The notes: generated by a model from the letters alone, not told the origin. A DNA stretch of 15,399 nucleotides from an uncultured Clostridia bacterium (GCA_904502105.1 CAJGDF010000011.1:1-15399); one strand, 5' to 3'; positions 6,019 to 13,724 are shown, numbered from the stretch's first letter. Made by a program: numbers and translations.

Positions 6019-6876
6019 TTATTTCTTCGGCTTTATTTCATTTACAGTCTGTTTCCAATTTTCTTTTGTTTCATCGGAAACTGCGGGTGCGATGTCTGTA
6101 TATTCAGCGGAGCAGGGGATGAGGTTGTTGCCAACTGCAACACAGCGAAGGGCTTTTACGGCATCTTCTTTGTTTGTTATAAACATTTCGCCGTTGCAAA
6201 CTGTAATATTTATCGGTTTACAGATAGGCTCGTCCTTTGTTTCGATCGCGGTATTGATATCTTCTTCTGTAATTTCTACGGTCGGGATAAGTCTGCCGCC
6301 GTACATAAATATCTTTGCCGCTTCTTCTCCGTCGATAAATTTCTTATAGGAAGTACCGATCAATTCAGCTGCCAATTCGGCAGGAGATGCAGTCGTGTCA
6401 ACAACAAGGTCGTAGTTGCCCATAAAACTGCAGTCTGCATTGTAAAGTGTTTTATATCTGAGGTTTTCGCTTGTTTTTCTTTCTCTGATCTTATTTGCAG
6501 CCTCTTCAACGCTTGCAAAAGTTTCGGATGTACGTTTTTCATCGTTGAAAATTCTCTTTGCAGATTCCTCAATGGATGTTGCAAGATAAACGCGGAATGT
6601 TCCCTTTGTAAAAAACCATGCCATACGTGAGTCAATGATCAGATTTCCGGGTTCTTCGGATAAGAGCTTGAGACGGTCATCCATTTCATGGTCGATTTTC
6701 GGGTCGGACTCCATGAGCTTGTTCAATTCAACAACAGATATACCTTTATCTGCCGCGATCTGGCGAACGATAGGGCCTGTCGAATAAATTTTTGCTTCGT
6801 ATTTTTCGGAGAGGATCTTTCCAACGGTGCTTTTACCGCTGCCGAGATCTCCTGTGAGTGAGATTCTGAAATTCAT
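6019..6876 (-). CDS. Cytidylate-kinase-like P-loop kinase with an extra C-terminal domain
   Basis: A 285-aa protein. Residues 1-175 resemble archaeal-type CMP kinase (AAA_18/Cmk group): P-loop GDLGSGKST (9-17), DPKIDHEMDDR (58-68), IIDSRMAWF (80-88, the equivalent of archaeal GRLAGW), and RERKTSENLRYKTLY (131-145), the lid and substrate helix. Such enzymes phosphorylate CMP or dCMP with ATP. Residues 176-285 are not part of that fold. The stretch INITVCNGEMFITNKEDAVKAL...LIPCSAEY faintly recalls the ParB/sulfiredoxin beta-alpha-beta pattern, but I cannot assign it. The ATG start has only a weak GCGAG site 8 nt upstream, and no clear promoter was found. Usual bacterial Cmk is about 220 aa and has a different lid, so this may be a second, specialised nucleoside monophosphate kinase rather than the essential one. 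Confidence 0.75.
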   Translation of the reverse strand: MNFRISLTGDLGSGKSTVGKILSEKYEAKIYSTGPIVRQIAADKGISVVELNKLMESDPKIDHEMDDRLKLLSEEPGNLIIDSRMAWFFTKGTFRVYLATSIEESAKRIFNDEKRTSETFASVEEAANKIRERKTSENLRYKTLYNADCSFMGNYDLVVDTTASPAELAAELIGTSYKKFIDGEEAAKIFMYGGRLIPTVEITEEDINTAIETKDEPICKPINITVCNGEMFITNKEDAVKALRCVAVGNNLIPCSAEYTDIAPAVSDETKENWKQTVNEIKPKK

Positions 6877-6913
6877 GTTTTTACTCGCTTTCTTTATCTG
6901 TTGGTGGCAAAAC

Positions 6914-6942
6914 TTGACAGTTTTTCTTAAAAGGGGTATAAT
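6914..6942 (+). promoter_or_regulatory. Consensus sigma-A promoter of the Spo0A-domain gene
   Basis: TTGACA (6914-6919), a 17-nt spacer and TATAAT (6937-6942), a perfect match to consensus. The predicted leader is about 85 nt. A TTTGTCG sequence at 6974-6980 inside the leader is a partial match to the Spo0A box (TGTCGAA); this may be chance. Confidence 0.88.
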
Positions 6943-7034
6943 TAATGTAGGTAATCAAAAATACAGAGAAAATATTTGTCGTTTTTTTTCGGGAAGACGC
7001 GATAATTCACGAAAAATTGATGGGGGACGTAACT

Positions 7035-7565
7035 GTGCGGAAAATTTTATCGTTTGGAGAAGAAATAGCTTCTCTCGGAAACGCACATATTATAAAAAAT
7101 AAAAAAGAAGATACTTTTTATCTTGTTATACCTTTCGGTTCAACAGAAATAACAAATGCGGGAAAAAGGCTTTTAAATTTTCTGCCCCGTAAGGATGATC
7201 ATTCTGCAAAGTCCATAACTTTTTCGGAACAGACCGTAGCTTCTTTTCTTTCAGATATAGGTATCCCTGAAAATGTAAGAGGTTTTTATTATCTTCGCAC
7301 AGCTGTTATGACGGCGGTAAACGAAGAAGATAAAGAACACGTTTCAGGTCATATTTATTCTATTTTAACATCGGAATACAACACATCCGTATCGAAGATC
7401 GAACGTAATATCCGCTATGCCGTGTCCGTTGCCTTTGACAGAGGAGATCCGTCTTTGCTTTCAGAGGTTTTCGGATCATCATACAGCTCCGATACGGGAC
7501 GTCCGACAAATCTCGATGCTATCTATTCTATTTGCAGTGCTTTGAAAAAACGGGCGGACGTTTGA
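7035..7565 (+). CDS. Spo0A C-terminal-domain protein lacking a receiver domain
   Basis: A 176-aa protein whose residues 63 to 176 align with the Spo0A effector (DNA-binding) domain: VASFLSDIGIPENVRGFYYL, then a YNTSVSKIERNIRYAVSVAF segment (115-134) matching the Spo0A recognition helix region (NTTASRVERAIRHAIEVAW), DRGDPSLLSEVFG, and the family's typical RPTNLDAIYSICSAL. The first 60 residues (MRKILSFGEEIASLGNAHII...) are not a phospho-receiver: no DD/D/T/K pattern fits and the segment is too short. The chosen start, GTG at 7035, lies 7 nt after GGGGGA; TTG 7017 and ATG 7020 have no ribosome binding site. It probably binds Spo0A-like boxes without phosphorelay control. It is tail to tail with trxA with no base between the stops. 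It could be a regulator that competes with or modulates Spo0A; that is inference. Confidence 0.85.
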   Translation: MRKILSFGEEIASLGNAHIIKNKKEDTFYLVIPFGSTEITNAGKRLLNFLPRKDDHSAKSITFSEQTVASFLSDIGIPENVRGFYYLRTAVMTAVNEEDKEHVSGHIYSILTSEYNTSVSKIERNIRYAVSVAFDRGDPSLLSEVFGSSYSSDTGRPTNLDAIYSICSALKKRADV

Positions 7566-7874
7566 TTATTTGAGCATTTCGAGAATGGCTTCTTTGGAAC
7601 GTGCACCAACTGCTTTGTTGGTAATTTCACCGTTTTTGAACACTATGAGAGTGGGAATGCTCTGGATACCAAAGCTTGATGTAAGTTCGGGCTGGTCGTC
7701 AACATCAACCTTGCATACTTTGATGTCTGTATTTTCTTCTGCTATCTGTTCAACAATGGGCGCGATCATTCTGCAGGGTCCGCACCATGTTGCCCAAAAG
7801 TCAACAAGAACAGGCTTGTCCGACTTGATAACTTCTTCTTCAAAATTTTCGGATGTCAATACTACGTATGCCAT
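7566..7874 (-). CDS. trxA: Thioredoxin
   Basis: A 102-aa cytoplasmic thiol-disulfide oxidoreductase. The active site WATWCGPCR has redox Cys31 and Cys34, and QSIPTLIVFKNGE contains the conserved cis-proline. Length and motifs are those of ordinary thioredoxin 1, reduced by thioredoxin reductase in the cell. ATG at 7874 is chosen because GAGGTG (7887-7882) lies 7 nt upstream; an open frame extends further but has no such signal. It has its own consensus promoter and about 50 nt of AT-rich leader. Its stop codon directly abuts the stop of the converging Spo0A-domain gene, and no terminator lies between them, so the two transcripts are likely to overlap. Confidence 0.96.
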   Translation of the reverse strand: MAYVVLTSENFEEEVIKSDKPVLVDFWATWCGPCRMIAPIVEQIAEENTDIKVCKVDVDDQPELTSSFGIQSIPTLIVFKNGEITNKAVGARSKEAILEMLK

Positions 7875-7932
7875 TTTTTTACACCTCATATATTTATATT
7901 GATCGATTGCTTTAAATTTTAAAATCACTTTA

Positions 7933-7961
7933 ATTATATCATGGAGTTACAAGTTTGTCAA
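7933..7961 (-). promoter_or_regulatory. Consensus sigma-A promoter of trxA
   Basis: On the minus strand TTGACA (7961-7956), a 17-nt spacer and TATAAT (7938-7933). Perfect consensus; the start is expected near 7926. Confidence 0.9.
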
Positions 7962-7991
7962 CACCTCTATTCTTTATAATTTTGTAAATTT

Positions 7992-8030
7992 ATAAGAGAT
8001 CATTGACCGAAAAAATCAATGATCTCTTAT
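7992..8030 (-). terminator. Terminator hairpin after radA
   Basis: A perfect 15-bp stem (7992-8006 with 8016-8030) has a 9-nt loop and starts 4 nt after the radA stop on the minus strand. The tail on that strand is only weakly U-rich (TATAAATTT), so release may be incomplete, with read-through toward trxA. Confidence 0.7.
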
Positions 8031-8033
8031 CTT

Positions 8034-9389
8034 TTACATCTTATTAAAAACGTCTTTTATATTATCAACCTGAATAAGCTCTATATCCGATTCAAAATCG
8101 ATCCTGTTTCTTGACGGGACGACGGCTCTTTTAAAGCCGAGGGCTTTAGCTTCGGATATACGTTTTTCGAGCGCTGTGACGGCTCTTATTTCGCCCGCAA
8201 GACCAACTTCTCCGATCAGTATCGTATCTTCGGGGATAATAAAATCTTTAAGTCCTGAAGCCAATGCAACTGCAACAGAAAGATCTGCCGCAGGCTCGTC
8301 TATTCTAAGACCGCCGATTACGTTTATGTATGCGTCCGATGTTCCGAAAAACATCTTGCATCGCTTTTCAAGCACAGCTATGAGAAGATTGAATCTTCCG
8401 TAATCGAAGCCTACGGAAACTCTTCGCGGCGTAGGAAACGGGGTTGGAGCAACGAGTGCCTGTACCTCTGCGATTATCGGACGTGTACCTTCAAGAACAC
8501 ATACCGTAGCAATACCCGAAATATTTGACGGCTTGCCCTGTAAAAACACTGCTGACGGGTTTCCGATCTCTTTTAGTCCGGTGCCTGTCATTTCAAAAAC
8601 GCCTATTTCGTTTGTTGAGCCGAAACGGTTTTTGACGGCACGAAGCATTCTGTATTCGATATTTCTTTCTCCTTCGAAATACAAAACAGCATCAACCATA
8701 TGTTCCATAACCTTCGGACCTGCAATCGAGCCTTCTTTATTGACATGACCGACGATAAAAACGGGTATCTCTTTTGATTTTGCAAAGCGCATGAGCGAAG
8801 CCGTACATTCTCTTACCTGAGAAACACTTCCCGGAGCGGATGATACGCTTTCATGGCTCATCGTTTGAATTGAGTCGATTATAACAAGCCCGGGATTCTT
8901 CTCTGCTGCCTGTTCGCATACTGTTTCAATATCGGTCTGAGCGAGAATAAAAAGATTTTCGCTGTGTACACCGAGTCTGTCTGCGCGTAAACGGAGCTGC
9001 TTTGGGGATTCTTCGCCCGAAACGTAAAGAATAGGGATCGATTCACCGAGCTTTTCGCATATCTGAAGAAGAATTGTAGATTTACCGATGCCGGGTTCAC
9101 CCGAAACGAGCACGAGCGAGCCTTTAACGATGCCGCCGCCGAGGACTCTGTCGAGTTCTCCGATACCGGTAGTCATACGTGTTTCTTCTTTGCCCGTTAT
9201 TTCTTTAAGTTTAACGGGAGCATTGCCGCTCAATGCATTTGAAGCCGTCTTTTTGACTGTTTTTTCCGGCTTATCTGAAATTATTTCTTCGTTTAATGTG
9301 TTCCATGCTCCGCACTCAACACATTTACCTGCCCACTTTGGGCTTACTGCACCGCATTCGGAGCAAACATATACTGATTTTGTTTTCAT
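8034..9389 (-). CDS. radA: DNA repair protein RadA (Sms)
   Basis: A 451-aa RecA-like helicase/ATPase that processes recombination branches together with RecA. All family parts are present in order: a zinc finger with Cys9, Cys12, Cys23 and Cys26; Walker A GEPGIGKST (97-105); Walker B LVIIDSIQ (168-175); the RadA-specific KNRFG motif (253-257); and a Lon-like C-terminal domain (about 290-451) with EPAADLSVAVALASGL. The length is standard. It begins 11 nt after the stop of the MBOAT gene on the same strand with only a weak ribosome binding site, so it is probably cotranscribed and perhaps translationally coupled. That neighbour is unexpected; radA often sits near disA, clpC or other housekeeping genes in Firmicutes. 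A hairpin follows the gene. Confidence 0.97.
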   Translation of the reverse strand: MKTKSVYVCSECGAVSPKWAGKCVECGAWNTLNEEIISDKPEKTVKKTASNALSGNAPVKLKEITGKEETRMTTGIGELDRVLGGGIVKGSLVLVSGEPGIGKSTILLQICEKLGESIPILYVSGEESPKQLRLRADRLGVHSENLFILAQTDIETVCEQAAEKNPGLVIIDSIQTMSHESVSSAPGSVSQVRECTASLMRFAKSKEIPVFIVGHVNKEGSIAGPKVMEHMVDAVLYFEGERNIEYRMLRAVKNRFGSTNEIGVFEMTGTGLKEIGNPSAVFLQGKPSNISGIATVCVLEGTRPIIAEVQALVAPTPFPTPRRVSVGFDYGRFNLLIAVLEKRCKMFFGTSDAYINVIGGLRIDEPAADLSVAVALASGLKDFIIPEDTILIGEVGLAGEIRAVTALEKRISEAKALGFKRAVVPSRNRIDFESDIELIQVDNIKDVFNKM

Positions 9390-9400
9390 ATCATTTCACT

Positions 9401-10822
9401 TTAAAATCTGAAATAAAGGAACGGGTTGAAGCTTCCCGAAACGAGGCTTGCCGTAACAAGGAACCAAATAACAAGGCTTACGGGAATAACAGCAACTTCA
9501 AGCGCTTTTCCGTATTTGGGCATAAGTTTATTTTTGATATAGGGAAGGGTGGGGATAGATGCGAAGATGAGTACGACAAGAATTACTATATTTGTTAAAA
9601 GCAGATAAATAAATCTTTCATCTGCAAACGGAACACCGCCGAAACCGAACATCGTTGCGAGATATCTGCCGCAAACGGACATATCTTCAATAGCAAAGAA
9701 TACCCAGCTTATGAGAACAACAACAAGCAGGTATATGTGTCTGAAAACTCGCGGTATCTTTTCCATCCATTTGAGAAGGAACTGTTTTTCAATAACGAGA
9801 AGCACACCGAAGAACAAGCCCCATATGATGAAGTTCCAGCCTGCACCGTGCCAGAAGCCTGTACAGAACCAAACGATAAAGAGGTTTCTGAAGAATTTCC
9901 ATTTAACAACTCTGTTGCCGCCGAGGGGAATGTAGAGGTATTCTCTGAACCATGAACCGAGAGACATATGCCATCTTCTCCAGAATTCGGTGGCAGACTG
10001 TGAAATATACGGATAATTAAAGTTCATGCAGAATTCAAAACCAAACATTCTGCCGAGACCGATAGCCATGTCCGAATAGCCCGAAAAGTCAAAGTAAATC
10101 TGGAAAGCAAAAGCAATAATACCGAGCCACGCGGTAAGAACAGTCATTTCGGATTGAGGAAGCTCTGAAACCGTTGTCCAGAGAGCACCGATATTGTTTG
10201 CGAGCAAAACCTTTTTCGCAAGACCGACAGTGAAAACTTTTACACCGTCTCCGAATGTTTTAAGCTCGTCTGTTCTGTTATCAAGCTGTTCAGCAATGGT
10301 TTTATACTGTACGATAGGACCTGCGATAAGCTGGGGAAAGAGTGTAACATATGCGCCAAAGCTGATTATGTTTTTTTGTACAGACGTCACACCTCTGAAT
10401 ACATCGATAGTGTATGACATAGTCTGGAAGGTGTAGAATGAAATACCTATCGGTAAAACAACGTTTAAGAAATCAATTCCAAAACCAAAGATATTGTTTA
10501 TGTTATCAATAAAGAAATTGCTGTATTTGAAAAAGCCGAGAAAACCGAGGTTAAGAATGACCGAAACGGTTATGAGCGCCTTTGCGATATGCGGTTTCGT
10601 TTGTTTATATTTGTCTATATAAAGAGCAAATATGTAGTTGTGCAGAATTGTAAATAACATCAGCAGGATGTATGTCGGCTCGCCCCATGCATAGAAAATG
10701 ATGGAAACAACAAAAAGAACAAGGTTTTTCCATACATTTTTTTTGCCTCTCGGAACGACGAAATACAAAAACAATGTTATCGGCAAAAAGCAGAAAAGAA
10801 ATAAAAGTGAACTGAAAAGCAT
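9401..10822 (-). CDS. MBOAT family O-acyltransferase (AlgI/PatA-type)
   Basis: A 473-aa membrane-bound O-acyltransferase with about eleven hydrophobic helices. The conserved catalytic region is complete: PIGISFYTFQTMSYTIDVFRG (124-144), QIYFDFSGYSDMAIG (241-255), FWRRWHMSLGSWFREYLYIP with His285 (280-299), and TGFWHGAGWNFIIWG with the essential His325. Members such as AlgI, DltB and PatA move acetyl or other acyl groups across the membrane onto exopolysaccharide, teichoic acid or peptidoglycan. The pattern is closer to AlgI/PatA than to DltB. The usual extracellular partner (AlgX/DHHW or SGNH type) is not adjacent; instead a small DUF4358-like lipoprotein lies upstream and radA downstream. 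Start ATG 10822 follows GAGG by about 8 nt. It has its own promoter at 10886-10915. Confidence 0.93.
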   Translation of the reverse strand: MLFSSLLFLFCFLPITLFLYFVVPRGKKNVWKNLVLFVVSIIFYAWGEPTYILLMLFTILHNYIFALYIDKYKQTKPHIAKALITVSVILNLGFLGFFKYSNFFIDNINNIFGFGIDFLNVVLPIGISFYTFQTMSYTIDVFRGVTSVQKNIISFGAYVTLFPQLIAGPIVQYKTIAEQLDNRTDELKTFGDGVKVFTVGLAKKVLLANNIGALWTTVSELPQSEMTVLTAWLGIIAFAFQIYFDFSGYSDMAIGLGRMFGFEFCMNFNYPYISQSATEFWRRWHMSLGSWFREYLYIPLGGNRVVKWKFFRNLFIVWFCTGFWHGAGWNFIIWGLFFGVLLVIEKQFLLKWMEKIPRVFRHIYLLVVVLISWVFFAIEDMSVCGRYLATMFGFGGVPFADERFIYLLLTNIVILVVLIFASIPTLPYIKNKLMPKYGKALEVAVIPVSLVIWFLVTASLVSGSFNPFLYFRF

Positions 10823-10885
10823 AGTTTTTCCTCTTTTTTCATGATAATTTATTATTGCACGATCTGATCATAAATATTCATTATA

Positions 10886-10915
10886 AGTATATCACAAATC
10901 ATGTGTTGTTGTCAA
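10886..10915 (-). promoter_or_regulatory. Promoter of MBOAT-radA, embedded in the end of the upstream gene
   Basis: On the minus strand TTGACA (10915-10910), an 18-nt spacer and TATACT (10891-10886) preceded by TGA (extended -10). The -35 box lies within the last codons of the lipoprotein gene, whose stop is at 10899-10901. The leader to the MBOAT start is about 55 nt. Confidence 0.78.
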
Positions 10916-11414
10916 TGATATTTTTAACGGTTTCGTTGTTGTTCGGTGTTATTATCATAACGACCGCATTTGAATATCTTAGTATTTCTCCATTTTTTGC
11001 AGTTTCCGCTTTTTCGGGAGAAATAGCGCTGCAGATGGATACTATCTTATTTTTTCTTGTTTTAACAGCTTCTTCGACCATTTTTCTGCCCTCATCCGTG
11101 GAAAAACGAAAAATCGCGATCTCGGATATGTTTTTACCTGCAGGCAGAAGAATGCAGAAATCGTCAAGCAGCTCGGTTTTTTCAATGTTATAGTAGTTTT
11201 TCAAAATATCTTTGCTGTTCGGATTTTCGGGGATGTATTCTCTTGTGGCTTCCAATACGGTATCTTTGGCTATTTTTGACATTATCTCTTTTGAAGATAC
11301 TGAAATAACCGTTGAACGTGTGTTTTCGCCGCAACTGCATGATGTTAAAACAAAAAAAACGGAAACAGCGGTCAAGATAAATATTTTATATTTTTCGTTA
11401 AAAAATGATATCAT
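10899..11414 (-). CDS. DUF4358-like lipoprotein
   Basis: A 171-aa predicted lipoprotein. A hydrophobic signal segment (IFILTAVSVFFVL) is followed by the lipobox LTSC with lipidated Cys26. The mature part has the layout I associate with DUF4358: LKNYYNIEKTELLDDFCIL, then ISEIAIFRFSTDEGRKMVEEAVKTRK (a metabolite- or protein-binding-like alpha/beta core), and a final YSNAVVMIITPNN strand. DUF4358 proteins have no known reaction and often lie near MBOAT acyltransferase genes in Clostridia, as here. It may be an extracellular accessory to the acyltransferase. ATG at 11414 follows AGGAG by 5 nt. A weak hairpin AGGGAA/TTCCCT (11443-11459) lies in its leader; no clear promoter was found. The assignment to DUF4358 is from memory of the pattern and is not checked. 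Confidence 0.72.
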   Translation of the reverse strand: MISFFNEKYKIFILTAVSVFFVLTSCSCGENTRSTVISVSSKEIMSKIAKDTVLEATREYIPENPNSKDILKNYYNIEKTELLDDFCILLPAGKNISEIAIFRFSTDEGRKMVEEAVKTRKNKIVSICSAISPEKAETAKNGEILRYSNAVVMIITPNNNETVKNIIDNNT

Positions 11415-11557
11415 ATATGCTCCTGATATAAAGATGGTTTTTAGGGAAAAAAGTTCCCTTTTATTCCGTACCTTTTTGTGAACAAATTCAATATTATTGT
11501 TTTTTTATTCTCTTTTTTTATTACGGTCAGTTTTTGGTCGGAAAAATTTATACTACA

Positions 11558-11586
11558 TTGACAAAATTATGAAAATGTGATATACT
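11558..11586 (+). promoter_or_regulatory. Sigma-A promoter of the GH3 gene
   Basis: TTGACA (11558-11563), a 17-nt spacer and TATACT (11581-11586) preceded by TGA (extended -10). The leader is about 35 nt and ends in GGAGG (11616-11620), 8 nt before ATG. Confidence 0.88.
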
Positions 11587-11628
11587 TAACTGATAGAAAA
11601 TTAAACCGTAAAAACGGAGGATAAATAT

Positions 11629-13710
11629 ATGACAAGTAAGGAAAGAGCAAAAGCACTTGTTGCTCAGATGACACTTCCCGAAAAACTTTCTCAGCTTACT
11701 CATGAGGCTGCCGCAGTTGAAAGGCTCGGTGTTCCCGAATATAACTGGTGGAACGAAGCCCTTCACGGCTACGCAAGAAGCGGTGTTGCAACTATTTTCC
11801 CTCAGGCTATAGGCATGGCGGCATCGTTTGATACTGTTCTTATGAAACAGGTCGGTGATACTATTTCAACCGAAGCACGTGCAAAATATAACGAATATAA
11901 AAAATTCGGCAGAACAAAAATTTATCAGGGTCTTACATGTTGGTCCCCCAATATCAACATTTTCCGTGATCCCCGTTGGGGCAGAGGCCATGAAACTTAT
12001 GGCGAAGACCCGTATCTTACAGCTGAAATGGGTGTTGCTTTCGTTGAAGGTATGCAGTACGGCTACGAAGAAAACCCCAAATTCAGAAAAGTTGACGCTA
12101 CTCTTAAACACTATGCCGCTCACAGCGGTCCCGAAAAGGGCAGACATGCGTTTGACTCTATCGTAAACGAAAAAGACCTCAGAGAAACCTATCTCGCAGC
12201 ATTTAAGTATATTATTGAAAAAGCACGTCCTGCTGCTATCATGGGTGCGTATAACCGAGTAAACGGCGAACCTGCATGCGGCTCCAAGAGACTTCTTCAG
12301 GATATTCTTTTCGGCGAATGGGCATATGACGGATACGTTGTTTCCGACTGCGGTGCTATCTGCGATATCAATGCTTTCCATAAGCTTACAAAAAATGAAG
12401 CTGAAAGTGCTGCTCTGGCTGTTAATAACGGATGCTATATGAACTGCGGCTCTGCTTTCAAATATCTCAAAGTTGCAGTTGCTGAAGGTATGGTTAGCGA
12501 AGAAACAATCACCAAGGCTTGCGAAAAGCTTTTTGAAGCACGTTTCGATCTCGGTATGTTTGACGAAACAGAATATGATAAAATTCCTTATTCCAAAGTC
12601 AACTGCGAAGAACACAGACAGCTTGCTCTTGAGATGTCCAGAAATGCAACCGTTATGCTCAAAAATAACGGTATCCTTCCCCTTAAAGATAAAGAAAATA
12701 TTAAAAATATTGCTGTTATCGGTCCCAATGCAGATACTGTTTCTGTTCTTGTCGGTAACTATAGCGGTACTCCCTCTGAGTATACCACTCCTCTTTACGG
12801 TATCCGTAATGCAGCAAGAAAATACGGTAAGGATGTACGTTATGCTCTCGGCTCCAGACATACAAATGATGGCGGTGACTACGGCAGCATAGAAGAAGCT
12901 CTTATCGCAGCTAAATATTCCGATGTTGTTGTTCTTTGTCTTGGTCTTAATCCTCAGCTTGAAGGCGAAGAGGGTGATGCTTATAACAGTGACCTCGGCG
13001 GCGATAAACCCGGTCTTTCTCTTCCCCAGCCTCAGCTTCATCTCTTCGAGATGATCAAAGCCGTTGGTAAGCCTGTTGTCGTTGTTAACGTATCCGGCAG
13101 TGCTATCGATCTTCGTTTTGCAGATGAACAGGCAGATGCTGTTCTTCAGTGCTTCTATCCCGGTCAGGATGGCGGTAAGGCACTCGCAGAAATCATTTTC
13201 GGCGAAGTTGAACCCACCGCTAAACTCCCCGTAACCTTCTATGCTTCCGACGATCAGCTCCCCGAATACACCGACTACTCTCTCAAGGGCAGAACCTACC
13301 GTTATATGACTGAAAAACCGCTTTACCCCTTCGGTTACGGTATCGGTTATAATAAATACGAGGTTTCCAACGTTACATGTGATGCTGTTGTCGGCGTTAA
13401 CGGCGCTACCGTTACCTGCGATATCGAAAACCTCGGTGATCGTGACGGCGCTGATGTTGTTCAGGTATATATCGGTCATAAAAATAAACCCGAAGCTCCT
13501 ATCTATCAGCTTATCGCATTCGATAAAGTATGGCTTAAAGCAGGCGAAAAGAAATCTGTTACCTTTGATATCTCCGTAGACAGATTCATGCTTTACAACA
13601 ACGACGGCGAGCTTCTCCTCGAAGATAGCGATGCTGTTATCTACGTCGGCACTTGCTCTCCCGTTAAAGATGAACTCTGCAAGACTGTTGATATAACAAT
13701 TAAAGCGTAA
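11629..13710 (+). CDS. Glycoside hydrolase family 3 beta-xylosidase/beta-glucosidase
   Basis: A 693-aa exo-acting beta-glycosidase without a signal peptide, so it probably works in the cytoplasm on imported oligosaccharides. The (beta/alpha)8 domain (1-310) contains YNWWNEALHGYARSG (38-52) and FPQAIGMAASFD (57-68), both typical of the beta-xylosidase-like branch, then DPRWGRGHETYGEDPYL, KHYAAHSG, and the nucleophile Asp240 in VVSDCGAI. The alpha/beta sandwich domain (about 340-540) has LEGEEGD (444-450), which should hold the acid/base Glu. A fibronectin III-like domain (about 575-690) ends it. Substrate could be xylo- or gluco-oligosaccharides; xylosidase is favoured by the N-terminal motifs. 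Synonymous codons are unusually uniform (mostly GGT, CTT, GTT, ATC), suggesting high expression. It is a single-gene unit with its own promoter and terminator. Confidence 0.92.
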   Translation: MTSKERAKALVAQMTLPEKLSQLTHEAAAVERLGVPEYNWWNEALHGYARSGVATIFPQAIGMAASFDTVLMKQVGDTISTEARAKYNEYKKFGRTKIYQGLTCWSPNINIFRDPRWGRGHETYGEDPYLTAEMGVAFVEGMQYGYEENPKFRKVDATLKHYAAHSGPEKGRHAFDSIVNEKDLRETYLAAFKYIIEKARPAAIMGAYNRVNGEPACGSKRLLQDILFGEWAYDGYVVSDCGAICDINAFHKLTKNEAESAALAVNNGCYMNCGSAFKYLKVAVAEGMVSEETITKACEKLFEARFDLGMFDETEYDKIPYSKVNCEEHRQLALEMSRNATVMLKNNGILPLKDKENIKNIAVIGPNADTVSVLVGNYSGTPSEYTTPLYGIRNAARKYGKDVRYALGSRHTNDGGDYGSIEEALIAAKYSDVVVLCLGLNPQLEGEEGDAYNSDLGGDKPGLSLPQPQLHLFEMIKAVGKPVVVVNVSGSAIDLRFADEQADAVLQCFYPGQDGGKALAEIIFGEVEPTAKLPVTFYASDDQLPEYTDYSLKGRTYRYMTEKPLYPFGYGIGYNKYEVSNVTCDAVVGVNGATVTCDIENLGDRDGADVVQVYIGHKNKPEAPIYQLIAFDKVWLKAGEKKSVTFDISVDRFMLYNNDGELLLEDSDAVIYVGTCSPVKDELCKTVDITIKA

Positions 13711-13724
13711 TTTTCATAAAACAG

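Noticed and set aside
6007-6630. 207-codon plus-strand open frame opposite the kinase gene
   Set aside because: Cys/Phe-rich peptide typical of a reverse-frame shadow; the minus-strand kinase has clear motifs, and the frame starts within a terminator hairpin.
6779-6785. TGTCGAA sequence, an exact Spo0A box core
   Set aside because: It lies inside the kinase coding region, away from any promoter; one 7-mer is expected by chance in a window this size.
11443-11459. Small hairpin AGGGAA/TTCCCT followed by a T-rich tail on the plus strand
   Set aside because: Only 6 bp, and no plus-strand gene lies upstream to be terminated. It is mentioned only as part of the lipoprotein leader.
11866-13479. 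537-codon open frame on the minus strand opposite the GH3 gene
   Set aside because: It lies wholly within a well-supported GH3 gene, its peptide is rich in Cys, Ile and Phe with no recognisable domain, and it has no promoter or ribosome binding site. The codon bias of GH3 explains the lack of stops.
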